From contig NZ_OZ244925.1 of assembly GCF_965221945.1 (NCBI RefSeq), positions 3,224,001 through 3,288,000 on the forward strand: 64,000 nucleotides of DNA. The letters run 5' to 3'. Positions 1-8,291 of this stretch are shown in pieces. The position numbers and the translations under genes are program-made. This DNA comes from Poriferisodalis sp965221945 (GTDB lineage: Bacteria; Actinomycetota; Acidimicrobiia; Acidimicrobiales; Poriferisodalaceae). The first letter of the stretch is position 1. The number at the start of each line of letters is the position of its first letter. The notes beneath the pieces are model-generated. The model worked only from the letters and a program-made list of their open reading frames with translations, was not told where the DNA came from and did no database searches.

Positions 1-1081
1 CGGCACCGTCGCGCACACGCAGCATCCCGTCGCCGGTCACACGCCCGACGACCGTTGCCGTCACTTCCCACGCTTCGCAGATCGCGCGCACCTGATCAAC
101 GTTGCCCGGCGAGACAATCGCCAGCATTCGCTCCTGAGATTCCGACGTCATGATTTCGAACGGGACCATGCCGACTTGGCGCAACGGCACCGCGGTGACA
201 TCAACCTCCATGCCGGTCCCGCCCCGTGAAGCTGTCTCGCTCGCGGCGCAGGTCAACCCGGCTCCACCAAGGTCTTGGATTCCGCTGACGAGTCCTGCAT
301 CGAGCATCTCCAAGCATGCCTCGATGAGACGCTTCTCCTCAAAGGGATCGCCGACCTGAACGCTCGGCCGTTTGGCTGTGTCGTCGACTCCTTCGTCGAA
401 GCCCGCAGACGCCAGCACACTGACGCCCCCAATTCCATCGCGACCCGTGCTCGCGCCCATCAGGACAGCCAAGCTGCCCACTTCGGTCGCACGACCCAAG
501 ACAAGACGCTCCGTCGGCATGATCCCGAGTGCGGCCACATTGACGAGCGGATTGTCGCGATAGGTCTCACACGACACGAACTCGCCCACAATGGTGGGAA
601 CACCGACGCTATTGCCATAACCAGATATCCCGCTGACGATTCCCTCAGCGATCCAATTGCTTCGTGGCTCGTCAAGTGGTCCGACGCGCAAGGGATCGGC
701 TAAGGCAATAGGTCGCGCGCCCATGGTGAAAATGTCGCGCAAGATGCCCCCGACTCCGGTCGCCGCACCTTGATACGGCTCGATAGCCGAGGGGTGGTTA
801 TGGCTCTCGATGCGCAATGCAACGGCGATCCCGTCGCCCACATCGACTACCCCCGCGTTCTCACCGGGACCGACGAGCACACACGGCGCCTCAGTTGGCA
901 AACGAGCAAGATGCCGACGCGATGACTTGTACGAACAATGTTCCGACCACATGACTGCATACATCGCGAGCTCAAGATGATTTGGCTCGCGGTCCAGAAG
1001 TTCGGAGATGCGGTTGTATTCAGGGTCAGTGAGACCGAGCGCCACATGAATGCTCGAAGAAGTGGGAGACACTGCAGTCAC
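1..1081 (-). CDS. purL: Phosphoribosylformylglycinamidine synthase subunit PurL (C-terminus outside window)
   Basis: This is the N-terminal 360 residues of the small-type PurL, the FGAM synthetase subunit that converts FGAR to FGAM with ATP and ammonia from PurQ. The reverse strand reads as one open frame with typical PurL signatures: WSEHCSYKSS near the N-terminus, ESHNHPSAIEPYQGAATG, and MTSESQERML near the window edge. A stop codon lies four codons upstream of GTG at 1081, so the start is GTG 1081 or GTG 1072; no clear Shine-Dalgarno sequence is seen. Separate purS and purQ genes lie nearby, as expected for the three-subunit PurSQL enzyme. A plus-strand gene separates purL from purQ, so purL probably has its own promoter. 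Confidence 0.95.
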   Translation of the reverse strand, partial: MTAVSPTSSSIHVALGLTDPEYNRISELLDREPNHLELAMYAVMWSEHCSYKSSRRHLARLPTEAPCVLVGPGENAGVVDVGDGIAVALRIESHNHPSAIEPYQGAATGVGGILRDIFTMGARPIALADPLRVGPLDEPRSNWIAEGIVSGISGYGNSVGVPTIVGEFVSCETYRDNPLVNVAALGIMPTERLVLGRATEVGSLAVLMGASTGRDGIGGVSVLASAGFDEGVDDTAKRPSVQVGDPFEEKRLIEACLEMLDAGLVSGIQDLGGAGLTCAASETASRGGTGMEVDVTAVPLRQVGMVPFEIMTSESQERMLAIVSPGNVDQVRAICEAWEVTATVVGRVTGDGMLRVRDGA

Positions 1082-1143
1082 ATCAACCGGTCACATCGAC
1101 TCTGGGACATACAACTGGGTTGCGAACGTGCTATACAAGCACC

Positions 1144-1545
1144 ATGAGCGAACGAACAATGTCCGACGAGCACAAGGCTGCAATTGCTGCTGGGCGCATC
1201 GAAGCCGCTGCAGTGCGCGACTATCTTGAGGCCCTCGAAACGCATCGGCCGCGGCCGGGTCGCCGACAGAGCACCGAGTCGTTGAATGCCAAGAAGGACG
1301 CAATTGATACCCAGATTGCCGAGGCAAAGCCGATCAAGCGCCTGCTCTTGATGCAAGAACGCCGGGACGTTGAAGCGGCTATTGAGGCGTTGCAGGTCGA
1401 ACCCGATATGGCTTCCGTCGAAGAGGGCTTTGTCACCCACGCCGTCAACTACGGGCAACGCAAGGGAATACAGTACGCCACTTGGCGTGAATTCGGCGTC
1501 CCAGCAGAAATGCTGGCCCGTGCGGGAATCACACGGGGCGGCTGA
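1144..1545 (+). CDS. Conserved actinobacterial hypothetical protein between purL and purQ
   Basis: A 133-residue charged protein without membrane segments or signal peptide. I recognise a family of uncharacterised actinobacterial proteins with the same plan: an AIAAGRIEAAAVRDYLEALE helix, a basic RPRPGRR stretch, a coiled-coil-like middle (about residues 45-85) and a C-terminal YATWREFGVPAEMLARAGI segment that resembles a helix-turn-helix. ATG 1144 fits the family start better than the upstream codon at 1120. It is transcribed against the purine genes on either side and its function is unknown; DNA or RNA binding is only a guess from the basic patch. Confidence 0.75.
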   Translation: MSERTMSDEHKAAIAAGRIEAAAVRDYLEALETHRPRPGRRQSTESLNAKKDAIDTQIAEAKPIKRLLLMQERRDVEAAIEALQVEPDMASVEEGFVTHAVNYGQRKGIQYATWREFGVPAEMLARAGITRGG

Positions 1546-1596
1546 CACTTCAGACCATCCCAGCCACAGCGCAAGAAGCTTGGATCATAGTACCTA

Positions 1597-2301
1597 TTAC
1601 TCCTCTTCAAGCCGTGTGGCGCTCGTCAGTTGGCAGGTGCTTGCCGCGTGCAGCAACGCATTGAGCAGTCTGGTCCCATCTGTTGAGCCCAATAGCTCGG
1701 AAGTAGCGCGTTCTGGGTGGGGCATGAGGCCCACGACATTGCGAGATTCGCTGCAGATTCCGGCGATATCGTCCACCGATCCATTCGGGTTGCCGATGTA
1801 TCGCATCACTACTTGGTCATTGTCGTGCAAACGCTGCAAAGTCGCGGGATCACACACGTAGTTGCCTTCGAAGTGGTTGATCGGAATGCTCAGTTCTTCC
1901 GACAGTGCCAACCCATGCCCGAGCACATGGTTCACGGAAGCCATGGCGACCTGCTGCGGTTGACACAGAAAGGAGAGCCCGGCATTCGGACGCAGAGCCC
2001 CGGGGAGTAGGCCTGCTTCGGTCAACACTTGGAATCCATTGCAGATGCCGACGACGGGACCACCAGCGCTCGCGAACAACGCCACAGCGTCCATAATCGG
2101 CGAGAATCGAGCGATTGCTCCGGTTCGGAGGTAATCGCCGTGCGCGAATCCTCCCGGTATCACGACTGCGTCAACACCTTGCAGCGACGTGTCGTCACTC
2201 CGCAGCAATTCGGTCTTCGTCCCCAACTCCTCCAACGCATCGAGTGTGTCGAGATCGCAATTCGTGCCGGGAAATCGGACGACGCCGACGGTGACGCTCA
2301 C
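1597..2301 (-). CDS. purQ: Phosphoribosylformylglycinamidine synthase subunit PurQ (glutaminase)
   Basis: Class I glutamine amidotransferase that supplies ammonia to PurL. The frame starts VSVTVGVVRFPGTNCD and shows the nucleophile elbow GGPVVGICNGFQ (catalytic Cys), the HGDYLR oxyanion region and the C-terminal GLMPHPERA segment with catalytic His and Glu. GTG at 2301 is chosen because it overlaps the purS stop by four bases (GTGA), giving a usual-sized protein of 234 residues; the open frame upstream of it lies inside purS. It is the last gene of the tightly packed purC-purS-purQ run. Confidence 0.95.
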   Translation of the reverse strand: MSVTVGVVRFPGTNCDLDTLDALEELGTKTELLRSDDTSLQGVDAVVIPGGFAHGDYLRTGAIARFSPIMDAVALFASAGGPVVGICNGFQVLTEAGLLPGALRPNAGLSFLCQPQQVAMASVNHVLGHGLALSEELSIPINHFEGNYVCDPATLQRLHDNDQVVMRYIGNPNGSVDDIAGICSESRNVVGLMPHPERATSELLGSTDGTRLLNALLHAASTCQLTSATRLEEE

Positions 2302-2570
2302 GTGCCGCGATCCTGCTCCGCGGCACGCAATTCGATACGGGCATCTTCGATCACCGGATTCGCCAGCAGGCGGTCGCACATCTGCTCCGTCACCATCCGC
2401 GCCTCGACCGCGTCTGCCGCCAAGAGCTCCATGCGGATGGCCTTGCCGACCCTGACGCCGCTGACGCCGCCAAAACCCAGCGCCGCCAATGCGCGTTCGA
2501 TCGTGGATCCGGCCGGGTCGGCGATCTCAGCTCGAGGCGATACCTCTACCAAGACGTCCCAGCGCTTCAT
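2298..2570 (-). CDS. purS: Phosphoribosylformylglycinamidine synthase subunit PurS
   Basis: A 90-residue PurS, the small structural subunit that joins PurQ and PurL so ammonia can be channelled. It begins MKRWDVLVEVSPRAEIADPA and contains the GVRVGKAIRMEL strand typical of the family. ATG at 2570 overlaps the purC stop by four bases (ATGA), and its own stop overlaps the purQ start, so purC, purS and purQ are probably translationally coupled. The longer open frame upstream is a shadow of purC. Confidence 0.93.
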   Translation of the reverse strand: MKRWDVLVEVSPRAEIADPAGSTIERALAALGFGGVSGVRVGKAIRMELLAADAVEARMVTEQMCDRLLANPVIEDARIELRAAEQDRGT

Positions 2571-3472
2571 GAAGCGGTGGCTTCCGCCAAGACGCCTGGC
2601 TGTGCCACCCAGTCCTCGAATGACTCGCCGGTCAATGTCTCGTACGCCTCGATGTACCGAGCGCGTGTGGCAGCGACCACATCGTCGGGCAGCGGCGGGG
2701 GCGGTGGCTCCTTGTTCCAGCCGGTGGCCTCGGTGGCATCTCGAACCGGCTGCTTGTCGAGCGACGGGGGCGTTGCGCCGGGCTTGTGGTGGGCCTTGGG
2801 CCAGAAACGAGACGAATCGGGTGTCAGCCATTCGTCGGCGATGACCAGCGAGCCGTCGACAAAGCCCAACTCGAACTTGGTGTCGGCGATGATGATGTCT
2901 CGCTCGAACGCATGGGCGGCCGCAGTGCTGTACGCATCGACGCATATCCGGCGCGCGGCCTCAGCCGATTCGGCTCCGACCAAGTCGGCGGCCGCGGCAA
3001 ACGAGATGTTGACGTCATGCCCATCAGTGGCCTTGGTCGATGGTGTGAAGACTGGTTCGGGAAGCTGTTGCGATTCGAGCAACCCAGCCGGCAACGGCTC
3101 ATCATGCATCGTGCCGTGCTCCCGGTATTCCTTCCACGCCGAACCTGTGATGTAGCCGCGCACAATGCACTCGATCGGCAGCATCTCCGCCCGGCGGACC
3201 AGGAGCGAGCGGCCGATCCACTCGCTCCGACGTGCGGCCGCCGGAAAGTCGGCCGGGTCGCTGGAGACCACGTGGGTCGGCGCTATGTCACCGAGCCAGT
3301 ACGACCACCAGGCCGTCATGGCGGTCAGCACGCGGCCCTTGTCGGGCACTGGTTCTGTGAACACGACATCAAATGCCGAAATGCGATCGCTTGCGACCAT
3401 CAAGAGGTGCCTGTCGTCGACGAAGTACATCTCGCGCACCTTGCCGCGGTGGACCAACTCAAGCTCGCTCAC
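2567..3472 (-). CDS. purC: Phosphoribosylaminoimidazole-succinocarboxamide synthase (SAICAR synthetase)
   Basis: PurC joins CAIR and aspartate using ATP. The protein begins VSELELVHRGKVREMYFVDD and has the SAICAR synthetase motifs LPIECIVRGYITGSAWKEY and IIADTKFELGF. It is about 301 residues, the longer yeast/actinobacterial form with an extended C-terminus ending in AYETLTGESFEDW. A TTG at 3493 would add seven residues, but GAAGGGAG lies five bases before GTG 3472, which decides for the GTG. It follows purB after about 50 bases and overlaps purS by four. Confidence 0.95.
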   Translation of the reverse strand: MSELELVHRGKVREMYFVDDRHLLMVASDRISAFDVVFTEPVPDKGRVLTAMTAWWSYWLGDIAPTHVVSSDPADFPAAARRSEWIGRSLLVRRAEMLPIECIVRGYITGSAWKEYREHGTMHDEPLPAGLLESQQLPEPVFTPSTKATDGHDVNISFAAAADLVGAESAEAARRICVDAYSTAAAHAFERDIIIADTKFELGFVDGSLVIADEWLTPDSSRFWPKAHHKPGATPPSLDKQPVRDATEATGWNKEPPPPPLPDDVVAATRARYIEAYETLTGESFEDWVAQPGVLAEATAS

Positions 3473-3521
3473 TGTGCTCCCTTCGAGATCCAACTGTTCG
3501 GTGCGCTCAGTGCTGCGAGCC

Positions 3522-4952
3522 TCACAGCACCTCGCCCCCTGTGTAGGTCACAGCAGCGGGGTATCGCTCCGCTACTTCGCTGGCGGCTGCCACAAAGGCA
3601 TCGACCTGGTCGACAGCGCGGCCGCTGAACGAGGCCGGATCGGCGAGCGCCGCTGCGACGTCGTCGGCGTCGAGCGCCAGGGAGGGATCGGCGACGATGC
3701 GTTCGTCAAGATCGTTGTGCTCGGCCGTTCCCTCGCGTAGCGCTAGTGCTGCAGCGGTCGCGTGGGCGCCGATGCGCTCGTGCGCTTGCTCCCGGCCAGC
3801 ACCTGCCGCGACCGCCGCGGCCAGCAGGCGAGTCGTCGCGAGGAACGGCAGGTACTCGTCCAGTTCGGCTGAGACGCGTCCGGGAAACACGCGAAAGCCG
3901 CCCAGGACGCTGAACGCTGTCTCAAGTGCCCCGTCGAGTGCGAAGAAAGCGTCGGGAAGGACCACGCGCCGGACCACCGAACAGCTGACGTCGCCCTCGT
4001 TCCACTGGTCGCCCGCCAATTGCGATGCCATCGTCAGGTGTCCTCGAAGGATGGTCACGAGACCGTTGATGCGTTCGCTCGAGCGGGTGTTCATCTTGTG
4101 CGGCATCGCCGACGATCCCACCTGACCCTCTGCGAAGCCCTCGGTCACCAGCTCGTGTCCGACCATCAGGCGCACGCTGAGCGCCAGATTGCCCAGCGGG
4201 GCGGCGGCGCCCACGAGTGCAGCGACGACGTCCAGGTCGAGCGAGCGGGGATAGACCTGACCAGCCGAGCCCAGCACACGGGCGAAGCCCAGCTCGTGGG
4301 CGATGCGGCGCTCCAGACGGTCGACTGCTTCGGCGTCGCCGCCCAGCAGCTCGAGCAGGTCCTGTTGCGTTCCCACAGGGCCACGCAGGCCGCGAAGCGG
4401 GTAGCGGGCTGTCAGATCTTCGAGGCGTTCGGTGGCCACCAGCGCCTCAGTGCCGACGTTGGCCCATCGTTTGCCCAGCGTGGTGGCCTGCGCAGGCACA
4501 TTGTGGGTGCGGGCGGTCATCACGAGATCGCGGTGGGCGGTCGCCAGAGCGGCAACGCGCATGATGAACGCCGCCATCCTCTCGGTGACCAGCTGCAGCG
4601 CTTCACGCACCTGGCACTGCTCGACGTTCTCGGTGAGATCCCGCGAGGTCATGGCGCGATGGATCTGTTCGTGGCCGGCCAGCGCGCAGAACTCCTCGAT
4701 GCGCGCCTTCACGTCGTGTCGCGTGACCCGCTCGCGCTCGTTGATGGACTCGAGGTCAACCTGGTCGGCCACCTCGCGATAGGCCTCCAGAGCGCCATCG
4801 GGAACGTCGACTCCGGCATCGCGCTGGGCTTCGAGCACAGCGATCCACAGCCAGCGTTCAAGAATGACCTTGTGCCTGGGCGACCACAGCTCGGCCATCT
4901 CCGCAGAGGCGTAACGTGTCGCCAGATAGTTGGGGACCTCGGCTCGGCTCAC
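3522..4952 (-). CDS. purB: Adenylosuccinate lyase
   Basis: PurB cleaves SAICAR to AICAR and adenylosuccinate to AMP, releasing fumarate. The 476-residue frame contains the fumarase/lyase signature GSSAMPHKMN, the MTSRDLTENVEQ segment and ARTHNVPAQ with the catalytic His. GTG at 4952 is preceded by GGTGAGG and lies seven bases after the purE stop; the longer open frame would run into purE. The neighbours are purE upstream and purC downstream, so it serves both steps of the pathway encoded here. Confidence 0.95.
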   Translation of the reverse strand: MSRAEVPNYLATRYASAEMAELWSPRHKVILERWLWIAVLEAQRDAGVDVPDGALEAYREVADQVDLESINERERVTRHDVKARIEEFCALAGHEQIHRAMTSRDLTENVEQCQVREALQLVTERMAAFIMRVAALATAHRDLVMTARTHNVPAQATTLGKRWANVGTEALVATERLEDLTARYPLRGLRGPVGTQQDLLELLGGDAEAVDRLERRIAHELGFARVLGSAGQVYPRSLDLDVVAALVGAAAPLGNLALSVRLMVGHELVTEGFAEGQVGSSAMPHKMNTRSSERINGLVTILRGHLTMASQLAGDQWNEGDVSCSVVRRVVLPDAFFALDGALETAFSVLGGFRVFPGRVSAELDEYLPFLATTRLLAAAVAAGAGREQAHERIGAHATAAALALREGTAEHNDLDERIVADPSLALDADDVAAALADPASFSGRAVDQVDAFVAAASEVAERYPAAVTYTGGEVL

Positions 4953-4959
4953 GTCAGCC

Positions 4960-5406
4960 TCACCGTGCACCCGCGCCGCGGAACTCTGCCAAGCGGGCGG
5001 CGAGCTGCTCATCGTTCACCGCCATGATCTCGGTGGCGAGCACCGCAGCGTTGGCTGCCCCGTTGACTGCGACTGTCGCGACAGGAATGCCCTTCGGCAT
5101 CTGCACGGTGGACAGCAGCGCGTCGAGGCCGTCGGCGAGGCCGCCGCTGAGCGGCACGCCAATCACCGGCAGAGTCGTGTGTGCGGCCACGACCCCAGCA
5201 AGATGAGCCGCCATTCCCGCGCCGCAGATGACGGCAGCGAAGCCAGCGTCCCGTGCTCCCGAAGCGAACGCCGCCACGGCTGCTGGCGTGCGATGGGCGC
5301 TCATCACTTCGATCACGTGGCCAACGCCGAACCGGTCGAGCATCTCGGCAGCGGCTTCCATCTTCGGCCCATCGTTCGGCGAACCCATCAAGATTGCGAC
5401 CTTCAT
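4960..5406 (-). CDS. purE: N5-carboxyaminoimidazole ribonucleotide mutase
   Basis: Class I PurE, 148 residues, which converts N5-CAIR to CAIR. It shows MGSPNDGPKM at the N-terminus (where the canonical motif has SxSD) and the class-defining SAHRTP with catalytic His, then GAGMAAHLAGVVAAHTT and VQMPKGIPVATV. AGGGGAG stands nine bases before ATG 5406. Class I enzymes need PurK to make N5-CAIR, and no purK is visible in this window, so it should be encoded elsewhere. A 184-base stretch without a convincing gene separates it from purD. Confidence 0.93.
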   Translation of the reverse strand: MKVAILMGSPNDGPKMEAAAEMLDRFGVGHVIEVMSAHRTPAAVAAFASGARDAGFAAVICGAGMAAHLAGVVAAHTTLPVIGVPLSGGLADGLDALLSTVQMPKGIPVATVAVNGAANAAVLATEIMAVNDEQLAARLAEFRGAGAR

Positions 5407-5590
5407 CGATGTGCTCCCCTGACGTGTCCTGCGCGGCGGTGGGCCCGCTGCCTGCCGGCGAATGAGCCAATGAGTGAGATAGCGAATGAAACAGTGTCGG
5501 GTCGATCCAAGTCTCGCCGCCCGGAGTACCCAAGAGGGAGATACCCGAGTCCGTGCTCGCAGCGCCGAAACACACCCGCGTGCACAGCTA

Positions 5591-6859
5591 CTAGCGGTCG
5601 CCAGCGACGAGCAGGGTTTCGGCTGCAGCGATGTCAGTGCGGTAGGTCATGCCGGGCCAGCTGATGCATCGAACAGCTTCGTACGCCCGGTCACGCGCCG
5701 TCGCCACGTCGGCTCCACGTCCGCACACGTTCACCACCCGGCCGCCTCCTGTCACCAGAGTTCCCCCCGGGGAAGCCCGGCCGTCCACCTCCGCGACTCC
5801 TGCGCACAACACCGTCACGCCGGGGACCTCGCGCGCTCGCTGGAGGCCTTCGATGACGTCGCCGGTACGGGGTGCGACCGGGTAGCCCGCAGCGGCGCAG
5901 ACGACGCACACCATGGCGTCGTCGGACACGACGACCTCGTCGGTCAGCTCACCCGCTGCAGCCGACGCCAGCAGTCCAGCGAGATCGTTCTCGATGCGCG
6001 GCAACGTGACCTGAGCCTCGGGATCGCCGAACCGAACGTTGAACTCCAGCAGGCGCGGCCCGGCGGGCGTCAGCATGAAGCCTGCGTACAGCACACCGCG
6101 GTAGTCGACGCCCCGCTGGGTCAGTTCGGCCAGCGTCGGCTCGAAGGCCATCGCGGCCAGCTCCTTGCAGGCTGCCCGATCGACATCTGCCAGCGGCGAG
6201 ACGCAGCCCATGCCGCCGGTGTTCGGCCCCGTGTCGCCGTCACCGATGCGCTTGTGGTCGCGCACGGCTGTGGGCAGCAGCACCGCACGGCGGCCATCGC
6301 AGAGTGCGAACAGCGACACCTCGGGACCTCGCAGCCCCTCCTCGATGACGATGCGACGGCCGGCATCCCCGAACGCAGTGCCGTCGAGCTTGGCGTCGAC
6401 GTCAGCGTGGGCCTCCGCCAGCTCTTCGGTGACCAGCACGCCCTTGCCTGCGGCGAGCCCACTGGTCTTGATGACGTATGGCGGGTACAGCGTCTCCAGG
6501 TAGGCATGCGCTGCTCGGTGCTGCTCCGGCTCGTCGTTGAAGGTGGCGTAGGCCGCGGTCGGCACGCCCGCAGCGCTGACGACTTCCTTCATCCACGCCT
6601 TGGATCCCTCCAGCGCGGCACCGTCGGCACCTGGTCCAAATACCAGCCGGCCGTCTGCACGCAGGCGATCCGCCAGGCCATCTGCCAGCGGACCCTCCGG
6701 CCCGATGACGTAGAGGTCCGCATCGATCTCGGTCGGGGGTGTCCCGGTACTCGCCGGGATGCCGGGATTCCCGGGCGTGACGACCACCTCGGCCGTTCTC
6801 CCCAAGGTGGTCGCGAACGCGTGCTCACGCCCACCTTGGCCAACCACACAGACCTTCAT
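5591..6859 (-). CDS. purD: Phosphoribosylamine-glycine ligase (GARS)
   Basis: PurD is the ATP-grasp ligase joining phosphoribosylamine and glycine. It starts MKVCVVGQGGREHAFA, contains the ATP-grasp signature FPPYVIK-like YPPYVIKTSGLAAGKGV and the LLEFNVRFGDPEAQ motif that holds metal ligands, and has the usual length of 422 residues. ATG 6859 is chosen because the protein begins there in all relatives; the 45 upstream residues in the open frame are a shadow of purA. It lies 14 bases downstream of purA. Confidence 0.95.
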   Translation of the reverse strand: MKVCVVGQGGREHAFATTLGRTAEVVVTPGNPGIPASTGTPPTEIDADLYVIGPEGPLADGLADRLRADGRLVFGPGADGAALEGSKAWMKEVVSAAGVPTAAYATFNDEPEQHRAAHAYLETLYPPYVIKTSGLAAGKGVLVTEELAEAHADVDAKLDGTAFGDAGRRIVIEEGLRGPEVSLFALCDGRRAVLLPTAVRDHKRIGDGDTGPNTGGMGCVSPLADVDRAACKELAAMAFEPTLAELTQRGVDYRGVLYAGFMLTPAGPRLLEFNVRFGDPEAQVTLPRIENDLAGLLASAAAGELTDEVVVSDDAMVCVVCAAAGYPVAPRTGDVIEGLQRAREVPGVTVLCAGVAEVDGRASPGGTLVTGGGRVVNVCGRGADVATARDRAYEAVRCISWPGMTYRTDIAAAETLLVAGDR

Positions 6860-6873
6860 CGACGCTCCCCGAC

Positions 6874-8154
6874 TCAGGCCGCGAAGCGGATGTACTGCTC
6901 GCGGCCCGGGCCGACGCAGACGTACCGGATCGGCAAGCCGAGGTGGCGTTCGAGGAAAACGATGTAGTCCACGGCCTGCCGGGGCAGCTGCCACCGCTCA
7001 GTCACCTTGTCGAGCGGTGTCTTCCAGCCAGGCAGCGTTGCATAGACCGGTTCAGCACGGTCGCACAGCGACCGCAGGTGCGGCAGGTAGTCGTAGCGGC
7101 GACCGTCTACTTCGTAGGCCACGCACACCTTGATCGTGTCGATCTCGTCGAGCACGTCGAGCTTGGTGAGCGCGATCTCGGTGCAGGCGTTGAGCCGCAC
7201 TGCTTGACGACCCATGACGGCGTCGAACCAGCCGCAACGGCGGCGCCGACCGGTGTTGGTGCCGAACTCGGCACCACGCTCGACCAATTCGTCGCCGATC
7301 TCATCGTGCAGTTCGGTCACGAACGGTCCCGAGCCGACCCGGGTGGTGTACGCCTTTGCGATGCCGATGACCTGGTCGATGGCGCCAGGACCGATGCCCG
7401 AGCCGACCAGCGCGAATCCCGCCACCGGGTTCGAGGACGTGACGAAGGGGTAGGTGCCGTGGTCGAGGTCCAAGAACGTGGCCTGGGCGCCCTCGAACAG
7501 CACGCGCTCACCCGCATGCAGCGCCTCGTGCAGCCAGCCCACGGTGTCGCCCACCAGCGGCGTAAGTCGGGGCGCCACCTCGGTGATGAGCTGATCGGCC
7601 AGCTCATCGGGATCGACGCCCTGATGGTCGAACACCCGCTGCAAGTAGGAGTTGCGATCGGCGAGCACGCTGAGCAGTCGCTCGCGTAGTGCCTTCGGCT
7701 CGAGCAGATCCTCGACGCGCAATCCGACCCGTGCCGCCTTGTCGGCGTACGCAGGCCCGATGCCGCGCTTGGTGGTGCCGAGTTTGGCGTCGCCGCGCTG
7801 GGCTTCGGCGAGTTCGTCGGCGATCTGGTGGTACGGCAGCACGAGGTGCGCAGCGGGGCTCAGCATGAGCCGGCCGCAGTCGACGCCTCGGCGCTGCAGC
7901 ATGTCGATCTCGTCGATCAGCACCCACGGGTTGACGACCACGCCGTTGCCGATGATCGGCGTCACATGGTCGTACAGCACCCCGCTGGGAATGAGCTGCA
8001 GGGCGAAGGTCTCGCCGTCGACGACGATCGTGTGCCCGGCGTTGTGGCCGCCCTGGTAGCGAACGACGTGCTGGCATTCCTTGGCGACGATGTCGACGAT
8101 GCGGCCCTTGCCCTCATCGCCCCACTGCGTTCCTACGACGATCGAGCCAGGCAC
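6874..8154 (-). CDS. purA: Adenylosuccinate synthetase
   Basis: PurA makes adenylosuccinate from IMP, aspartate and GTP. The 426-residue protein opens MPGSIVVGTQWGDEGKGRIV, the GTP-binding loop with catalytic Asp, followed by VRYQGGHNAGHT with catalytic His, and shows TTKRGIGPAYADKAAR and TNTGRRRRCGWFD. Translation starts at GTG 8154. It heads the purA-purD pair and its presence beside purB places AMP formation in the same cluster as the de novo pathway. Confidence 0.96.
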   Translation of the reverse strand: MPGSIVVGTQWGDEGKGRIVDIVAKECQHVVRYQGGHNAGHTIVVDGETFALQLIPSGVLYDHVTPIIGNGVVVNPWVLIDEIDMLQRRGVDCGRLMLSPAAHLVLPYHQIADELAEAQRGDAKLGTTKRGIGPAYADKAARVGLRVEDLLEPKALRERLLSVLADRNSYLQRVFDHQGVDPDELADQLITEVAPRLTPLVGDTVGWLHEALHAGERVLFEGAQATFLDLDHGTYPFVTSSNPVAGFALVGSGIGPGAIDQVIGIAKAYTTRVGSGPFVTELHDEIGDELVERGAEFGTNTGRRRRCGWFDAVMGRQAVRLNACTEIALTKLDVLDEIDTIKVCVAYEVDGRRYDYLPHLRSLCDRAEPVYATLPGWKTPLDKVTERWQLPRQAVDYIVFLERHLGLPIRYVCVGPGREQYIRFAA

Positions 8155-8291
8155 TGCTTACCTCGCCAGGGTGTCCGAAAGCCCGGTCGCCGTTGCGGGC
8201 GCAAGTCGGCGAGTCGCCACCAAGCCAGTCACTGAGCCAGCCTACGAGCGCGCACCCGTCGTCAGCCGGTTCTTGCTGTCGATAGGGTCCT

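Noticed and set aside
5407..5590. Riboswitch or small gene between purD and purE
   Set aside because: No known purine, ZTP or PRPP riboswitch core could be read, and the frames there have no coding character.
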